A DNA stretch of 64,000 nucleotides from Sphaerisporangium album (GCF_003323745.1 NZ_QOIL01000003.1:186001-250000), one strand, 5' to 3'; positions 18,364 to 27,691 are shown, numbered from the stretch's first letter. A program made the numbers and translations. The notes: generated from the letters alone by a model not told the origin.

Positions 18364-19407
18364 TCACGGCTTCCGTGCGACGATGACGTCCCGGATGATC
18401 GCCTGGTCGACGCGGTGCCGGAAACGGCGGTACGGCCCCTCGTCCAGGACCTCCAGGCCGTTCTTGGCGAAGACCTCGGCGACGTCGTCGCGGCCCGCGA
18501 CGTAGGTGTTCCACGAGATGCCGACGGCCCCGCCCGGGCGCAGCAGGCCCGTCCACTCGGGGAGCGCCGCCGCGAGCAGGTCCAGCGGGCGGCGGCTCAG
18601 GTGCTGTTGCCTGTCGCGGCTGCCGTGCTGCACCCCGTACGGCGCGTCGGCGACGATCACGTCGAAGGACTCCCGGGGGAAGAACGCCCCGGCGGAGGTG
18701 GTGTCGGCGTTGACGACGGTCAGCCTGCGCTTCTCGCCGGACTTGTACTCCTCCTTCGACAGCCCGATCGAGACCTCCAGCCTGCGGGCGACCAGCTTGC
18801 GGTCGCGCCGGACCGGGACGATCTCGGCGGAGTGCTTCATGCGCTTGCGCTTGAGGTAGGTGCGGATGAACGCCGCGTACGCCTCGAAGTCCTTGCCGTC
18901 GATGTCCACCCCCGCCGCGTCGTAGCCGTACATCAGGGCCTGGTTGAGGGTGGTGCCCCGGCCGCACAGCGGGTCGAGGACGGCGAGCGGCCTGTCGACC
19001 ATCTCGGCGGCGAAGCGCGTGGACAGGATCGTCGCGTTCAGCAGCATCTTGGTGAAGTGCTCGTTGGTCTTGCCCGCGTACTTCTGGATGGTGATCAGGT
19101 CGTCGTCGAAGCGGTCCAGCCTGCGCAGCGGGACGGGCGCGAGCGTGCCGTCCGCATTGAGCCCGAACAGCGCGTAGAGCGACGACAGGTTGGACAGGAA
19201 CCCGATCTCACGCTCGGACAGCTCCGGCGCGGCGAACGTGATGTACGGGACGCCGCCGATCGTCTCGGGCACGATGTGCTCTAGCCGCCCGCCCAGGACC
19301 GCCCGGTCGAAGACCTCCAGCTCGGCCTCCATCAGCTCCACCGAGGCCTCGGCGTAGACCCGGTTGGCGGCCGGCATGATCAGGATCCCGTAGCGGCGTG
19401 TCGTCAC
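18364..19407 (-). CDS. TRM11-family SAM-dependent RNA/DNA methyltransferase
   Basis: 347-aa methyltransferase. SAM-binding motif I DPLCGRGTTL and a motif IV DAPYG (D-x-P-Y, as in N2-guanosine or N6-adenine methyltransferases of the TRM11 group), with an N-terminal region resembling the substrate-binding part of this family. Probably a tRNA-modifying enzyme, but the substrate is inferred from family only. GTG start at 19407. Single gene. Confidence 0.75.
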   Translation of the reverse strand: MTTRRYGILIMPAANRVYAEASVELMEAELEVFDRAVLGGRLEHIVPETIGGVPYITFAAPELSEREIGFLSNLSSLYALFGLNADGTLAPVPLRRLDRFDDDLITIQKYAGKTNEHFTKMLLNATILSTRFAAEMVDRPLAVLDPLCGRGTTLNQALMYGYDAAGVDIDGKDFEAYAAFIRTYLKRKRMKHSAEIVPVRRDRKLVARRLEVSIGLSKEEYKSGEKRRLTVVNADTTSAGAFFPRESFDVIVADAPYGVQHGSRDRQQHLSRRPLDLLAAALPEWTGLLRPGGAVGISWNTYVAGRDDVAEVFAKNGLEVLDEGPYRRFRHRVDQAIIRDVIVARKP

Positions 19408-19472
19408 CGGCCAAGTCTACGGACGGCGCCGCGCCGCCCGCGATTCACGGCGCGACCACCGGCGGGACGGGC

Positions 19473-20072
19473 TCAGGACGGGTTCAGTTCGCCGAGCATC
19501 TGCTTGATCTGCGCCGTGCGGGACAGGTCGATGCGGTGGGCGAGGTTGCGGACGTCGACGTTCCTGCCGTCGCCGTACTCGGCGCGGGCCATCTCGATGG
19601 CGTTGTGCTGGTGGCCGATCAGCATGTTGAGGAACGCGGTCTCGAACCGGGCGCCCTCCATCTTGCCGAGCTCGGCGATGTCGGACGGCCGGGTCTCGTG
19701 GTGCTCGTCGTGCTCGCTCCTGGTGCGGCGGTCCCAGGTGAGGGGCTGCTTCCACTCCAGCAGCCACGCGGTCATGGTGCGCATCTCGTAGGTCTGGGTG
19801 GCCGCGATGGCGTTGGCGAGGTCCTTGACGTCCTGGCGGACGGCCCGGGTCCGCGCGAGCCCGGCCATCTCGATGGCCTGGCGGTGGTGCGGGATCATCA
19901 TCTGCAGGAATCGCACGTCGACGTCGTTCTTGGCGCCCGTCGCGGGAGGGTACGGCGGCAGGGAGGCAGGTGTGGGGTAGGCGGTCGCCTCGGGGGCCGC
20001 CGTGGCGGCGCCGCAGGCGGGGAGCGTCAGCAGGCTCAGAGCGGCGGCGAGGGCGAGTGCGGCGCGTTTCAT
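19473..20072 (-). CDS. DUF305 lipoprotein
   Basis: 199-aa predicted lipoprotein: signal MKRAALALAAALSLLTLPAC with a lipobox LPAC, so anchored outside the membrane. Two DUF305 repeats carry the family His-rich motifs FLQMMIPHHRQAIEMA and FLNMLIGHQHNAIEMA. Family members form ferritin-like helical bundles and are often linked to metal (Cu) handling. ATG 20072 chosen: GGAAGCAGG upstream and the signal peptide begins there; the frame is open further upstream. Confidence 0.85.
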   Translation of the reverse strand: MKRAALALAAALSLLTLPACGAATAAPEATAYPTPASLPPYPPATGAKNDVDVRFLQMMIPHHRQAIEMAGLARTRAVRQDVKDLANAIAATQTYEMRTMTAWLLEWKQPLTWDRRTRSEHDEHHETRPSDIAELGKMEGARFETAFLNMLIGHQHNAIEMARAEYGDGRNVDVRNLAHRIDLSRTAQIKQMLGELNPS

Positions 20073-20279
20073 CGTGACCTGCTTCCCTTGGTGGATCGGC
20101 GTGCGGGGACACGTGCGGGAGCGAGGCGCCCGCACCGGCCGGCCGTACCGGCCGGGGAGGGACGGCCTCACTCCCGCGTTACTCCTCGGGGCCCGCTCCG
20201 TCAACGCCGTGACGGTCACCCCACGTCGTCAGCGTCGTGAACGGTACGCCGACGGGGGCCGGGCCGTGCGGGGACCGGG

Positions 20280-21023
20280 TCAGGCGACCGCCCACAGCGC
20301 GGGGACGTTCGGCGGCTCCCAGCCCTGGAGGGCGGTGTGCTGCTGGATGCAGCGGTAGCGCACGCCGTTGTACGTCACCTGGTCGCCGACCTTGTACGCC
20401 GTGCCCGCCGCCCACGTGCCGCTCGGGGCGGTGACGGTGGGAGTCGGGGTGGGGGTGGGGGTGCGCGTCGGGGTCGGCGTGGGGGTCGGGGTGGGCGTCG
20501 GGTTGCCGCCACCACCGCCGATCTGCAGGTCGACGCAGGAGTAGAACGCGTTCACCGTGTCGGCGATGTTCCAGATGGCCAGCACCTTCTGCCGGCCGCT
20601 GAAGCCGGACAGGTTCACGTTGTGCGAGACCGTCGCGCCGGGCTGCCTGCCCCCGTCGTTGAACACGGCCACGCGGGTGCCACCGATGTAGTACTCCCAC
20701 GTGCTGGTGGCGTGCCGGGCGGTGAGCGTCCAGTTGAAGGTCACCGAGGTGCCGACGGACGCGGCGGGCCAGGGCTTGCTCTCGTCGGCGAGCTGGGCGA
20801 ACCGGGCCACGCCGCCGTTGCAGCTCCGCTGGCCCTTGGGGGCCTCGACGCTCTGCGGCTCGTAGATGATGTCGCCGCAGTTGGGCACCTTGCCCTGGGC
20901 GCAGTTCGCCTGGCGGCTCGGCGGGGAGGAGATGTAGCCGTGGGCGAGCGCCGGCGAGGCGGCGAACACCGTGGCGCCGGCGGTGAGCAAGGCCGTCGCA
21001 ACAAACATGATCGTTCTTCGCAT
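20280..21023 (-). CDS. Secreted AA10 lytic polysaccharide monooxygenase with CBM5/12
   Basis: Copper monooxygenase that oxidatively cleaves chitin or cellulose outside the cell. Signal peptide of 27 residues ends ALA, so the mature N-terminus is His28 (HGYISSPPSRQ), the first ligand of the histidine brace; the second is in TLTARHATSTWEYYI. AA10 domain to about residue 193, then a Thr-Pro linker, then a CBM5/12 chitin-binding module (WAAGTAYKVGDQVTYNG). 247 aa. SD AAAGGAG precedes ATG 21023; a palindromic operator lies 38-50 bases upstream of the start. Confidence 0.93.
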   Translation of the reverse strand: MRRTIMFVATALLTAGATVFAASPALAHGYISSPPSRQANCAQGKVPNCGDIIYEPQSVEAPKGQRSCNGGVARFAQLADESKPWPAASVGTSVTFNWTLTARHATSTWEYYIGGTRVAVFNDGGRQPGATVSHNVNLSGFSGRQKVLAIWNIADTVNAFYSCVDLQIGGGGGNPTPTPTPTPTPTRTPTPTPTPTVTAPSGTWAAGTAYKVGDQVTYNGVRYRCIQQHTALQGWEPPNVPALWAVA

Positions 21024-21060
21024 ACCACGCTCCTTTGCTGGGGGGATGCCTGGAATATAA

Positions 21061-21073
21061 AGGAAAGTTTCCT
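21061..21073. promoter_or_regulatory. 13-bp palindrome AGGAAAGTTTCCT upstream of the LPMO gene
   Basis: Perfect palindrome around a central G, in an AT-rich pocket 38-50 bases before the LPMO start. The core GAAANTTTC resembles operators described for actinomycete sugar regulators (LacI/ROK type), so sugar-dependent repression is likely by inference; the regulator is not in the window. Confidence 0.5.
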
Positions 21074-21782
21074 AAGAGTAAATAGAGGGAAGCCGCAGTG
21101 AGGCTCACCGTCAAGACCACATCCCGGTACCGCTCACCCGCCGCCACCACCGCCCCTTGAGCCCCTCACCGGGCGGGAAAGGCGGGCGGTGAAGGCGGGC
21201 AGCTAGGAACGATCCAATCGATTACTCACAACCCGCCCATAAAGTCGGAAAGATGGGCAATCCACTACTCACAGTGATTTCCACTCATTCGACTCCAGGT
21301 ACCCCCACACCGCGCCACCCGCCCCCGGACGACCCCTCGCCGGCGCCCCCTCGGGCACCACCGCGTTCAGTGGCGACCACCCTTGGACCGTTCGCATATA
21401 CATCGGATGTGTCCCCGGTCGCGCCCCCTTTCTCTTGGGCGGCGAATTCGGGCTGGTCGCGGCACCCTTCTGCGGTTTCTGAGTGTTTCTGCGCCATCTC
21501 GTGGGAAACTGTTGATTCCCGGCACCATCTCCGCACCTATTGACGTGCGAAAACATCCCATGTTAACTGCGCCTGACAGCCTGAACACGGCGTTGTGCGC
21601 GGCGCTCCCGTCACCGTGCCACGCCGTCTCGGGCTACCGCCATGCCCCCCATTCCCCCGATGTTCCTCGCTTCCCGGCGTCACGCTCAGTCGCCGCCGGG
21701 GCAAGACCGACATCCGCCACGCGTTCCAGGGTCGCGTCGCGGCGAGAGGTCGCCGTCAGGAAGATCAGAAAGAGAGGAAGAC
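21074..21782. other. 709-base divergent intergenic region (LPMO / GH95-like)
   Basis: Must contain promoters for both secreted enzymes. No ORF here has an SD and consistent codon bias. The related short words GATTACTCACA (near 21221) and CACTACTCACA (near 21264) occur twice in the same orientation and could be paired binding sites; this is weak evidence. The last 200 bases are a long untranslated leader of the GH95-like gene or an unrecognised promoter region. Confidence 0.45.
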
Positions 21783-24700
21783 ATGCCGAAGAGGCTGTTG
21801 TACCGCCTCGCGTCATCGTCGCTGGCACTCGTCCTGCTCGTCGTCGGCCTGGCGACGCCGAGCCACGCCTCGCCCACGGACGCGGCCTTCGACCAGGCCG
21901 CCGGCGCGCTCAGCGTGGACTACGCGAGCTACCTGTCCAAGCACGACATCGTGTACAACCGGGCCAACACCAACCCGTTGTACGGCCTGACGGTCGGCAA
22001 CGGCCGCACCGGCGCCATGGTGTGGAACCAGAACGGCCTGACGATGCAGGTGTCCGGCGTCGACCTGTCCCAGCAGTCGACCTACGCGGCCGGGCTGGTG
22101 AACCTGTACTCCAACCCCGGCATGGACACCGGGTACACGAACTACCAGCAGCGGCTCTCGCTGTACGACGGCACGCTGACCACCAAGTGGGACTCCAACC
22201 GCACCGTCACCATCCTCGGCTCGCCGAACTCCGAGGTGATGGGCATCCACGTCGACGACACGCGCGGCGGGGTCTCCAGCGTGGCGCTGGACCTGAGCAT
22301 GTGGGACCCGGCCACCGTCCAGAACATCGCCGACGTGCCCGACCTGAACACCTGGCGGACGATCAACACCTTCGCCGACGCGCAGGTCGCCGGGTTCAGC
22401 CGCGGCCAGACCGACGCCAACGGCTTCGGCTACACCTTCGCCGCCACCGTCGAGGGGGCGAGCTACACCACCCAGGTCGTGGACGGCAGGAAGGTGCGGC
22501 TGAACATCACGCCGACCTCCAGCTACACGATCTGGCTCACCGCCTCCAGCCGGATCAACGCGCCGAACCGCGACTCGGTCGCCCAGGCCCGTAGCCAGCT
22601 GTCGTCGGTCAAGACCACCGGCTACTCCACGACGTTCACCAACTACAAGAACTGGTGGCACAACTTCTGGAGCAAGTCGTTCGTCCAGTACTCCAACGGC
22701 AACCGCGACGCCGACTACATGGAGAACGTCTACTACCTCTCCACGTACATGATCGCGGCGGCCGGGTACGGCAACTACCCCGCGCACTTCATCAACGGCG
22801 TCTTCCGGGCCACGCAGGACAACTCCAAGTGGAGCAACGCCTACTGGTACTGGAACCAGCGCGACGTCTACCTGTCGTTCCTGGCCTCGAACCATCCCGA
22901 GCTGATCGACCGCCACAACAACCTCTACAGCCGTAACTACAACGCGCTGAAGTCGTACACGCAGACGCGGTACGGCGTGGACGGCCTGTGGGTGCCCGAG
23001 ACGATGGGCTGGGACGGCAACGCCCGCGGCACGGTCGGCAGCGACTACACCAAGAACATCCTGTCGACGGGCTACGAGGCCGCCTACAGCATGTACATGC
23101 GCTACAGGTACACCAACGACACGAACTACCTGCAGAACGTGGCGTACCCGTTCATGCGCGAGACCGCGAAGTTCTACTCGGCGATGCTGTCGTACGACGC
23201 GGCGAGCAACACCTACTACATGGCCAACTCGAACTCGCACGAGACGTACTGGAACGTCCGCAACGCGATCACCGACCTGGCCGCGGTGCGCAGCATCTTC
23301 CCGCTGACGATCCAGGTCAGCCAGCAGCTCGGCCTGGACAGCGGCCTGCGGGCCGGCTGGCAGAACGTCCTGGACCGCCTGACGCCGTACGTGGTGCAGA
23401 ACGGCGCCTACCAGCCGCACCAGCCGCCGATCTCGCAGACCAGGAACAACGAGAACGTGTCGGCCGAGCTGATCTGGCCGTACGACATCACCGGCATCGG
23501 CTACCCGGACTACCAGACCGCGGTCAACACCTGGAACGCGCGGCCGTTCCCCTACGGCAACGTGTGGTCCAACGACGCGGTGCAGGCGGCGCGCCTGGGC
23601 CTCGGAGACCAGGCGTACAACGGCATGAAGACCATGCTGCAGAAGTACCAGAACTACGCCAACGGCATGACCAGCAACACCAACGGCGTGTTCGAGTACC
23701 TCGGCGTGCATCTGACGGCGATGAACGAAGCGCTGATGCAGAGCTACAACGGCAAGATCCGGGTGTTCCCGGCCGCGCCGGGCGACTCCTCCTTCGTCGG
23801 CAAGTTCACGCTGCTCGCCAAGGACGGCTTCCTGGTCAGCTCCGAGCGTGAGGCCGGCGAGGTCAAGTACGTCGGGCTCAGGAGCCTGTACGGCAAGCAG
23901 GCCGTGGTCGTGAACCCGTGGGGCACCCAGCAGGTCCGAGTGCGGCGCGCGTCCGACAACGCGATCATCACCACCAGCTCGGCCGCCGAGATCTCCTTCG
24001 CCACGGCGGCGAACACGGTGTACGTCGTGGAGCGGACCGCCAAGCTCCTCAGCTCCTACAGCACGACCCGGCTCACCGGCACGGCCAACCAGGGCGTCAA
24101 GACCCTGAGCGGGACGGCGTCCGCGCTGGGCATGGGCGCGCAGCCGGGCAACCCGGGCGGCCTGGTCAACGACACCGAGCTGACCTACGACGCCAACTGG
24201 TACCACACCACCGCTCGCGGGTACGGCGACTACAACGACGACACCCACCACAGCAACACGGTGAACGCCGCCGCGTCGTACACCTTCACCGGCACCGGCG
24301 TGGAGTACCTGTCCGAGCGGTTCAGCGACATGGGCAACGTCGACGTCTACATCGACAACGTCTTCCAGCAGAACGTCAACCTGAACGTCTCGGGCGCGCG
24401 CCAGGCCCAGCAGGTCGTCTACAGCAAGACCGGCCTGTCCAACGGCCAGCACACCATCAGGATCGTCAACAAGACGACCTCGGTGGGCATGGTCGACGCC
24501 CTGCGCATCCTCACCGGCGGCACGCCGCCGCCCGCCGGGACCATCAGCCTGCGCTCCCGGGCGAACAACATGTTCGTCACCGCCCCCACCGGCGCGCCGC
24601 TCATCGCCAACAAGGCGACGGCGGGGACGGCCGAGCAGTTCGACCGGGTGGACCTCGGCGGCGGCAACATCGCCCTGCGGGCGCGGAGCAACAACCAGTT

Positions 24701-24923
24701 CGTGGCCGCGGAGAACGCCGGGGCCCAGCCCCTCATCGCCAACCGGGCGAGCGCGGGGGCGTGGGAGACCTTCCAGCTCATCAACAACCCCGACGGGACG
24801 GTCAGCCTGAGGGCGCAGGTCAACGGCAAGCTGGTGTGCGCGGACGGCGCCGGCGCGCAGCCGCTCATCGCCAACCGCGACGCCGTCGGGCCCTGGGAGT
24901 CGTTCGACCTGATCACCGGCTAG
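21783..24923 (+). CDS. Secreted GH95-like glycoside hydrolase with C-terminal fascin-like domain
   Basis: 1046-aa secreted enzyme. Signal MPKRLLYRLASSSLALVLLV, cleavage near ATPSHA. N-terminal beta-sandwich (YGLTVGNGRTGAMVWNQNGLTM, as in GH95 N-domains), then an (alpha/alpha)6 barrel (YLSTYMIAAAGYGNYPAHFINGVF; WYWNQRDVYLSF), consistent with GH95/GH65-clan enzymes such as alpha-fucosidases, though the sugar cannot be fixed by eye. About 760-900 is a second beta-sandwich that may bind carbohydrate. The last ~130 residues hold three repeats ending in variants of QFVAAENAGAQPLIANRA, a fascin/actin-crosslinking-like beta-trefoil. SD AGAGAGGAAG precedes ATG 21783. Confidence 0.82.
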   Translation: MPKRLLYRLASSSLALVLLVVGLATPSHASPTDAAFDQAAGALSVDYASYLSKHDIVYNRANTNPLYGLTVGNGRTGAMVWNQNGLTMQVSGVDLSQQSTYAAGLVNLYSNPGMDTGYTNYQQRLSLYDGTLTTKWDSNRTVTILGSPNSEVMGIHVDDTRGGVSSVALDLSMWDPATVQNIADVPDLNTWRTINTFADAQVAGFSRGQTDANGFGYTFAATVEGASYTTQVVDGRKVRLNITPTSSYTIWLTASSRINAPNRDSVAQARSQLSSVKTTGYSTTFTNYKNWWHNFWSKSFVQYSNGNRDADYMENVYYLSTYMIAAAGYGNYPAHFINGVFRATQDNSKWSNAYWYWNQRDVYLSFLASNHPELIDRHNNLYSRNYNALKSYTQTRYGVDGLWVPETMGWDGNARGTVGSDYTKNILSTGYEAAYSMYMRYRYTNDTNYLQNVAYPFMRETAKFYSAMLSYDAASNTYYMANSNSHETYWNVRNAITDLAAVRSIFPLTIQVSQQLGLDSGLRAGWQNVLDRLTPYVVQNGAYQPHQPPISQTRNNENVSAELIWPYDITGIGYPDYQTAVNTWNARPFPYGNVWSNDAVQAARLGLGDQAYNGMKTMLQKYQNYANGMTSNTNGVFEYLGVHLTAMNEALMQSYNGKIRVFPAAPGDSSFVGKFTLLAKDGFLVSSEREAGEVKYVGLRSLYGKQAVVVNPWGTQQVRVRRASDNAIITTSSAAEISFATAANTVYVVERTAKLLSSYSTTRLTGTANQGVKTLSGTASALGMGAQPGNPGGLVNDTELTYDANWYHTTARGYGDYNDDTHHSNTVNAAASYTFTGTGVEYLSERFSDMGNVDVYIDNVFQQNVNLNVSGARQAQQVVYSKTGLSNGQHTIRIVNKTTSVGMVDALRILTGGTPPPAGTISLRSRANNMFVTAPTGAPLIANKATAGTAEQFDRVDLGGGNIALRARSNNQFVAAENAGAQPLIANRASAGAWETFQLINNPDGTVSLRAQVNGKLVCADGAGAQPLIANRDAVGPWESFDLITG

Positions 24924-24937
24924 TCACCCGTTCAGTC

Positions 24938-25044
24938 CGTCCTCCGGTGTGGACGCGAGCCCAGGGCGCGTCTTGTCGGGAAGGGTGGGATCTGTAAGAG
25001 TCGTTCAAAGATCCTTGACCCTGTCGACGCACACCGGAGGACGG
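24938..25044. promoter_or_regulatory. Long-range 14-bp inverted repeat covering the SD of the next gene
   Basis: Arms 24938-24951 and 25031-25044 (ACACCGGAGGACGG) are perfect reverse complements 79 bases apart. The right arm contains GGAGG, the SD of the gene starting at GTG 25051. A transcript reading through from the glycosidase gene could hide that SD, while one starting inside the loop would leave it open. Confidence 0.55.
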
Positions 25045-25050
25045 AACCAG

Positions 25051-26247
25051 GTGATCGGGCTGACGTCGGGCGAGTTGGAGGAGATCCTGGCCACGGTGAC
25101 GGGCCAGGACATGGAGACCCCGGGCGAGGTGCTGTACGTCGCCCGCACGGACCAGCCGTCCTTCGTCGCCACCCTGCTGAGCGCCTGGGAGCGGGACGGG
25201 CGCGAGCTCGGCCCGGGCCTGGCCCACGACCTCGCCCGGTACCGCGGGCGGGTCGCCTTCTACCGGGACCTGCACACGCGGATCGCCGCGACCTTCGGCA
25301 ACCCGGTCACGTTCAAGGGCCTGGAGGTCGCCGCCCGCTACCCCGAGCCCCTCGTGCGCACGATGAACGACCTGGACTACTGGGTCCCCGACCAGGACCG
25401 GCTCTGGACCATCGTCTCCTGGCTGGTCGAGGACGGCTGGGGCGTCCACAGCGCCACGTTCCTGAAGTTCGAGGGCCGGCTGGAGTTCATGGTCAGCATG
25501 CGCCGCCTGCCCGACGACCCGTACGGGCTGCCGTACACCGTCGAGCTGAGCACCCTCGCCATGCTGGGCGACCGGGTCGGCATCCCCGCCCGCCGCACGC
25601 TGCCTCCCCCGTGCGAGGAGCCGGCGGCCAAGAACCTCGTCGCGCTGCTGCTGGAGCGGTTCGAGCAACCGTTCCGCGCCCGCGACCTGGTCGACGCCGC
25701 GCTGCAACTGGGCGACGCGCCCAAGAAGGTGCTGAACGCGTGCGCGCTTGCCGTCCACGAGGTGGGGCTGTGGCCCGAGTACGCCGAGCTGGCGTCGCTG
25801 CTGGAGGCCGCCTCGCTGGACGTGCCGCGGCTTCCCGGCGATCTGCGCACGCTCACCCGGATGGGCCGGCTGCGGCGCCGCGCGACGGCGGTGCGCGGCC
25901 TGCGGCGCCCGATCGACCTGGCGCTGCTGGAGCTGCAGAACCGCATGATGGCCGGCCGCTCCGGGACGCTCGGGCGGCACGCCTGGCGGCTCACCGAGCG
26001 CAAGATGGACAGCAAGAGCGCGCTGGACGCGGGCCTGGTGCTGTTCGCCCTGCCCGTCGCGGGCGACCACTACGCCGAGACCGCCACGTTGCGCGAGCGC
26101 GGCGGCACGCTGTGGGCCGACACCCCGGCCGGCGGGTTCGTGCTCGTCCACGGCGACGAGATCGACGAGTCGGCGCTGGAGGGCGCGGAGGCCACGGGCG
26201 GGCTGGCCGCCAAGGACGAGGACACCCGGGAAGGGGACGACACGTGA
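25051..26247 (+). CDS. Nucleotidyltransferase-family protein (NTP_transf_5-like)
   Basis: 398-aa protein resembling the uncharacterised nucleotidyltransferase family found in some RiPP clusters. Seen: FKGLEVAARYPEPLVRTMNDLDYWV near residues 90-115, a plausible K-G plus D-x-D metal-binding element (NDLDYW), and a long helical C-terminal half. Start GTG 25051 has SD GGAGG; the frame continues upstream but lacks an RBS. Its stop overlaps the M16 gene start (GTGA). As first gene before the mini-peptide array it may modify the peptides or their enzyme partner; this is inference. Confidence 0.65.
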   Translation: MIGLTSGELEEILATVTGQDMETPGEVLYVARTDQPSFVATLLSAWERDGRELGPGLAHDLARYRGRVAFYRDLHTRIAATFGNPVTFKGLEVAARYPEPLVRTMNDLDYWVPDQDRLWTIVSWLVEDGWGVHSATFLKFEGRLEFMVSMRRLPDDPYGLPYTVELSTLAMLGDRVGIPARRTLPPPCEEPAAKNLVALLLERFEQPFRARDLVDAALQLGDAPKKVLNACALAVHEVGLWPEYAELASLLEAASLDVPRLPGDLRTLTRMGRLRRRATAVRGLRRPIDLALLELQNRMMAGRSGTLGRHAWRLTERKMDSKSALDAGLVLFALPVAGDHYAETATLRERGGTLWADTPAGGFVLVHGDEIDESALEGAEATGGLAAKDEDTREGDDT

Positions 26248-27467
26248 GGGCTCCGGTGCGCGTGGCGCTCGGCAACGGCATCCCCGTCTGGGTCCTGAAC
26301 CGGCCGGGCGCGACCGCGACCACGGTGTCGCTCTGGCTGCTCACCGGCTCGCGCTACGAGCCGGAGGCCGTGGCGGGCGGCACCCATCTGCTGGAGCACA
26401 TCCTCATGCAGGCGCCCCTGCCCGGCGGCGGGCGCCCGATCGACCTGCTGGAGGGGCTCGGCGGCGAGGGCAACGCCATCACCAGCCGCGACCACCTCGT
26501 GCTGTACGCCCGGGTGCCCTCGCCCGAGGCGCCGGCCGCGCTGGAGATCCTCGCCCGCGCCATGGCCGAGCCGGACCTCGGGGAGGAGATCCTGGAGTCC
26601 GAGCGCAAGGTCGTGCAGGAGGAGCTGCGGCTGGCCGCCGGCGACCCGTTCGACATCGTGCACGACGTGTTCTACGACGTCGCGTTCGCGGGTCACCCGC
26701 TCGCCCGGCCGGTCGGCGGGACCGCCGAGAGCGTCGGCCGGGTGAACCTGGACGACCTGCGCGCCTTCCACTCCCGGTGGGTGCGCGCCTCGTCCGCCGC
26801 CGTGATCGTCTGCGGCGACCTCACCCCCGAGGCCGTGCTGAAGGTCCTGGAGTCCGGGCCGCTGACCGCGCTGCCGCCCGGCGGCGGCGAGCCCGACCAC
26901 GGCCTGCCGAGCGTCAGCGGCGGGCGGCGCAACCACCCGCTGAACAACGACTCGGCCGGGGTCGTGCTCGGCGGCCCGGCCGTGCCGTACGGCCACCGCC
27001 TGCTGCCGGCCTGGCAGGTGCTCATGGACCTGATCGGCGGGGCCAGCTCGGCGCTGCTGTTCGAGGAGATCAGGAACCGGCGGGGGCTGGCGTACGACAT
27101 GTGGGCGTTCACCAACGCCTACCGCGACACCGGCGTGTGGCGGGCCTTCATCGCCACCGCGCCCGAGCACGTCGGCGAGGTCGTGGAGACGGCCACCGCG
27201 CTGCTGACCGAGCGGGCCGAGCGGGGCTGGACGGCGGCCGAGGTCGAGCTGGCCACGCGGCGCACGGCGGGGCTGCTCCAGCTGGAGACCGAGCAGTCCT
27301 TCGAGGAGGCGCTGCTGTACGGCCGATATGGGCTCATTCCTGGGCACGACAACTGGACTCTGGCGGGTCAGATCGAGTCGATCCGGGCTGTCACCGCGGA
27401 GGACGTGCTGCTCAGCCTGAGGACGGCGCTGGACCCGATGGTGATCACGGTCGCCGGTATTGACTAA
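26244..27467 (+). CDS. M16-family zinc metallopeptidase
   Basis: 407-aa insulinase/pitrilysin-type peptidase, single M16 unit plus inactive half, no signal peptide. Zinc motif HxxEH is present in GGTHLLEHILMQ, with the downstream Glu in ESERKVVQEEL, and the C-terminal half shows EEIRNRRGLAYDMWAFTNAY, the R/Y pair that binds substrate C-termini. GTG 26244 overlaps the previous stop. Encoded 102 bases before the ten mini-ORFs, it is the natural candidate to trim or degrade those short basic peptides: M16 enzymes cleave small peptides in an enclosed chamber. Confidence 0.88.
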   Translation: MRAPVRVALGNGIPVWVLNRPGATATTVSLWLLTGSRYEPEAVAGGTHLLEHILMQAPLPGGGRPIDLLEGLGGEGNAITSRDHLVLYARVPSPEAPAALEILARAMAEPDLGEEILESERKVVQEELRLAAGDPFDIVHDVFYDVAFAGHPLARPVGGTAESVGRVNLDDLRAFHSRWVRASSAAVIVCGDLTPEAVLKVLESGPLTALPPGGGEPDHGLPSVSGGRRNHPLNNDSAGVVLGGPAVPYGHRLLPAWQVLMDLIGGASSALLFEEIRNRRGLAYDMWAFTNAYRDTGVWRAFIATAPEHVGEVVETATALLTERAERGWTAAEVELATRRTAGLLQLETEQSFEEALLYGRYGLIPGHDNWTLAGQIESIRAVTAEDVLLSLRTALDPMVITVAGID

Positions 27468-27511
27468 CCAGTGACACACCCGAAAACTCGGTAAATAGCG
27501 ATTGTTCGCTG

Positions 27512-27536
27512 GGAGTGCACCCGGTGTTCGCACTCC
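27512..27536 (+). promoter_or_regulatory. 7-bp hairpin before the mini-ORF array
   Basis: GGAGTGC (27512-27518) pairs with GCACTCC (27530-27536) across an 11-base loop, between the M16 stop and the SD GAAGGAGA of the first mini-ORF. It could be a processing site or weak attenuator; there is no T tract. Confidence 0.35.
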
Positions 27537-27569
27537 TCGGTAGCCGATCGATCGAACGAAGGAGAGCAC

Positions 27570-27629
27570 ATGGACCGTCACGCCAAGGCGATGCGCCGCC
27601 CCAAGGTGTCCAAGCCCGCCAAGGGCTGA
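27570..27629 (+). CDS. Mini-peptide 1 of the MDR-RRP array
   Basis: 19-residue basic peptide MDRHAKAMRRPKVSKPAKG. Best SD of the array, GAAGGAGA 7-8 bases before ATG, so ribosome entry is probably here. Stop is 2 bases before the GTG of peptide 2. Confidence 0.8.
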   Translation: MDRHAKAMRRPKVSKPAKG

Positions 27630-27631
27630 AC

Positions 27632-27691
27632 GTGGATCGCAAGGACAAGGCCGTACGCCGGCCCAGGATCCGCACGACGAGGAGGAGCTGA
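27632..27691 (+). CDS. Mini-peptide 2 of the MDR-RRP array
   Basis: 19 residues from a GTG start: VDRKDKAVRRPRIRTTRRS. It lacks the usual C-terminal KKG, having RRS instead. AAGGGC at the end of ORF 1 is its only SD-like sequence. Confidence 0.75.
   Translation: MDRKDKAVRRPRIRTTRRS

Noticed and set aside
21813-24452. 879-aa minus-strand ORF opposite the GH95-like gene
   Set aside because: Antisense shadow; the plus-strand frame has signal peptide, SD and recognisable domains.
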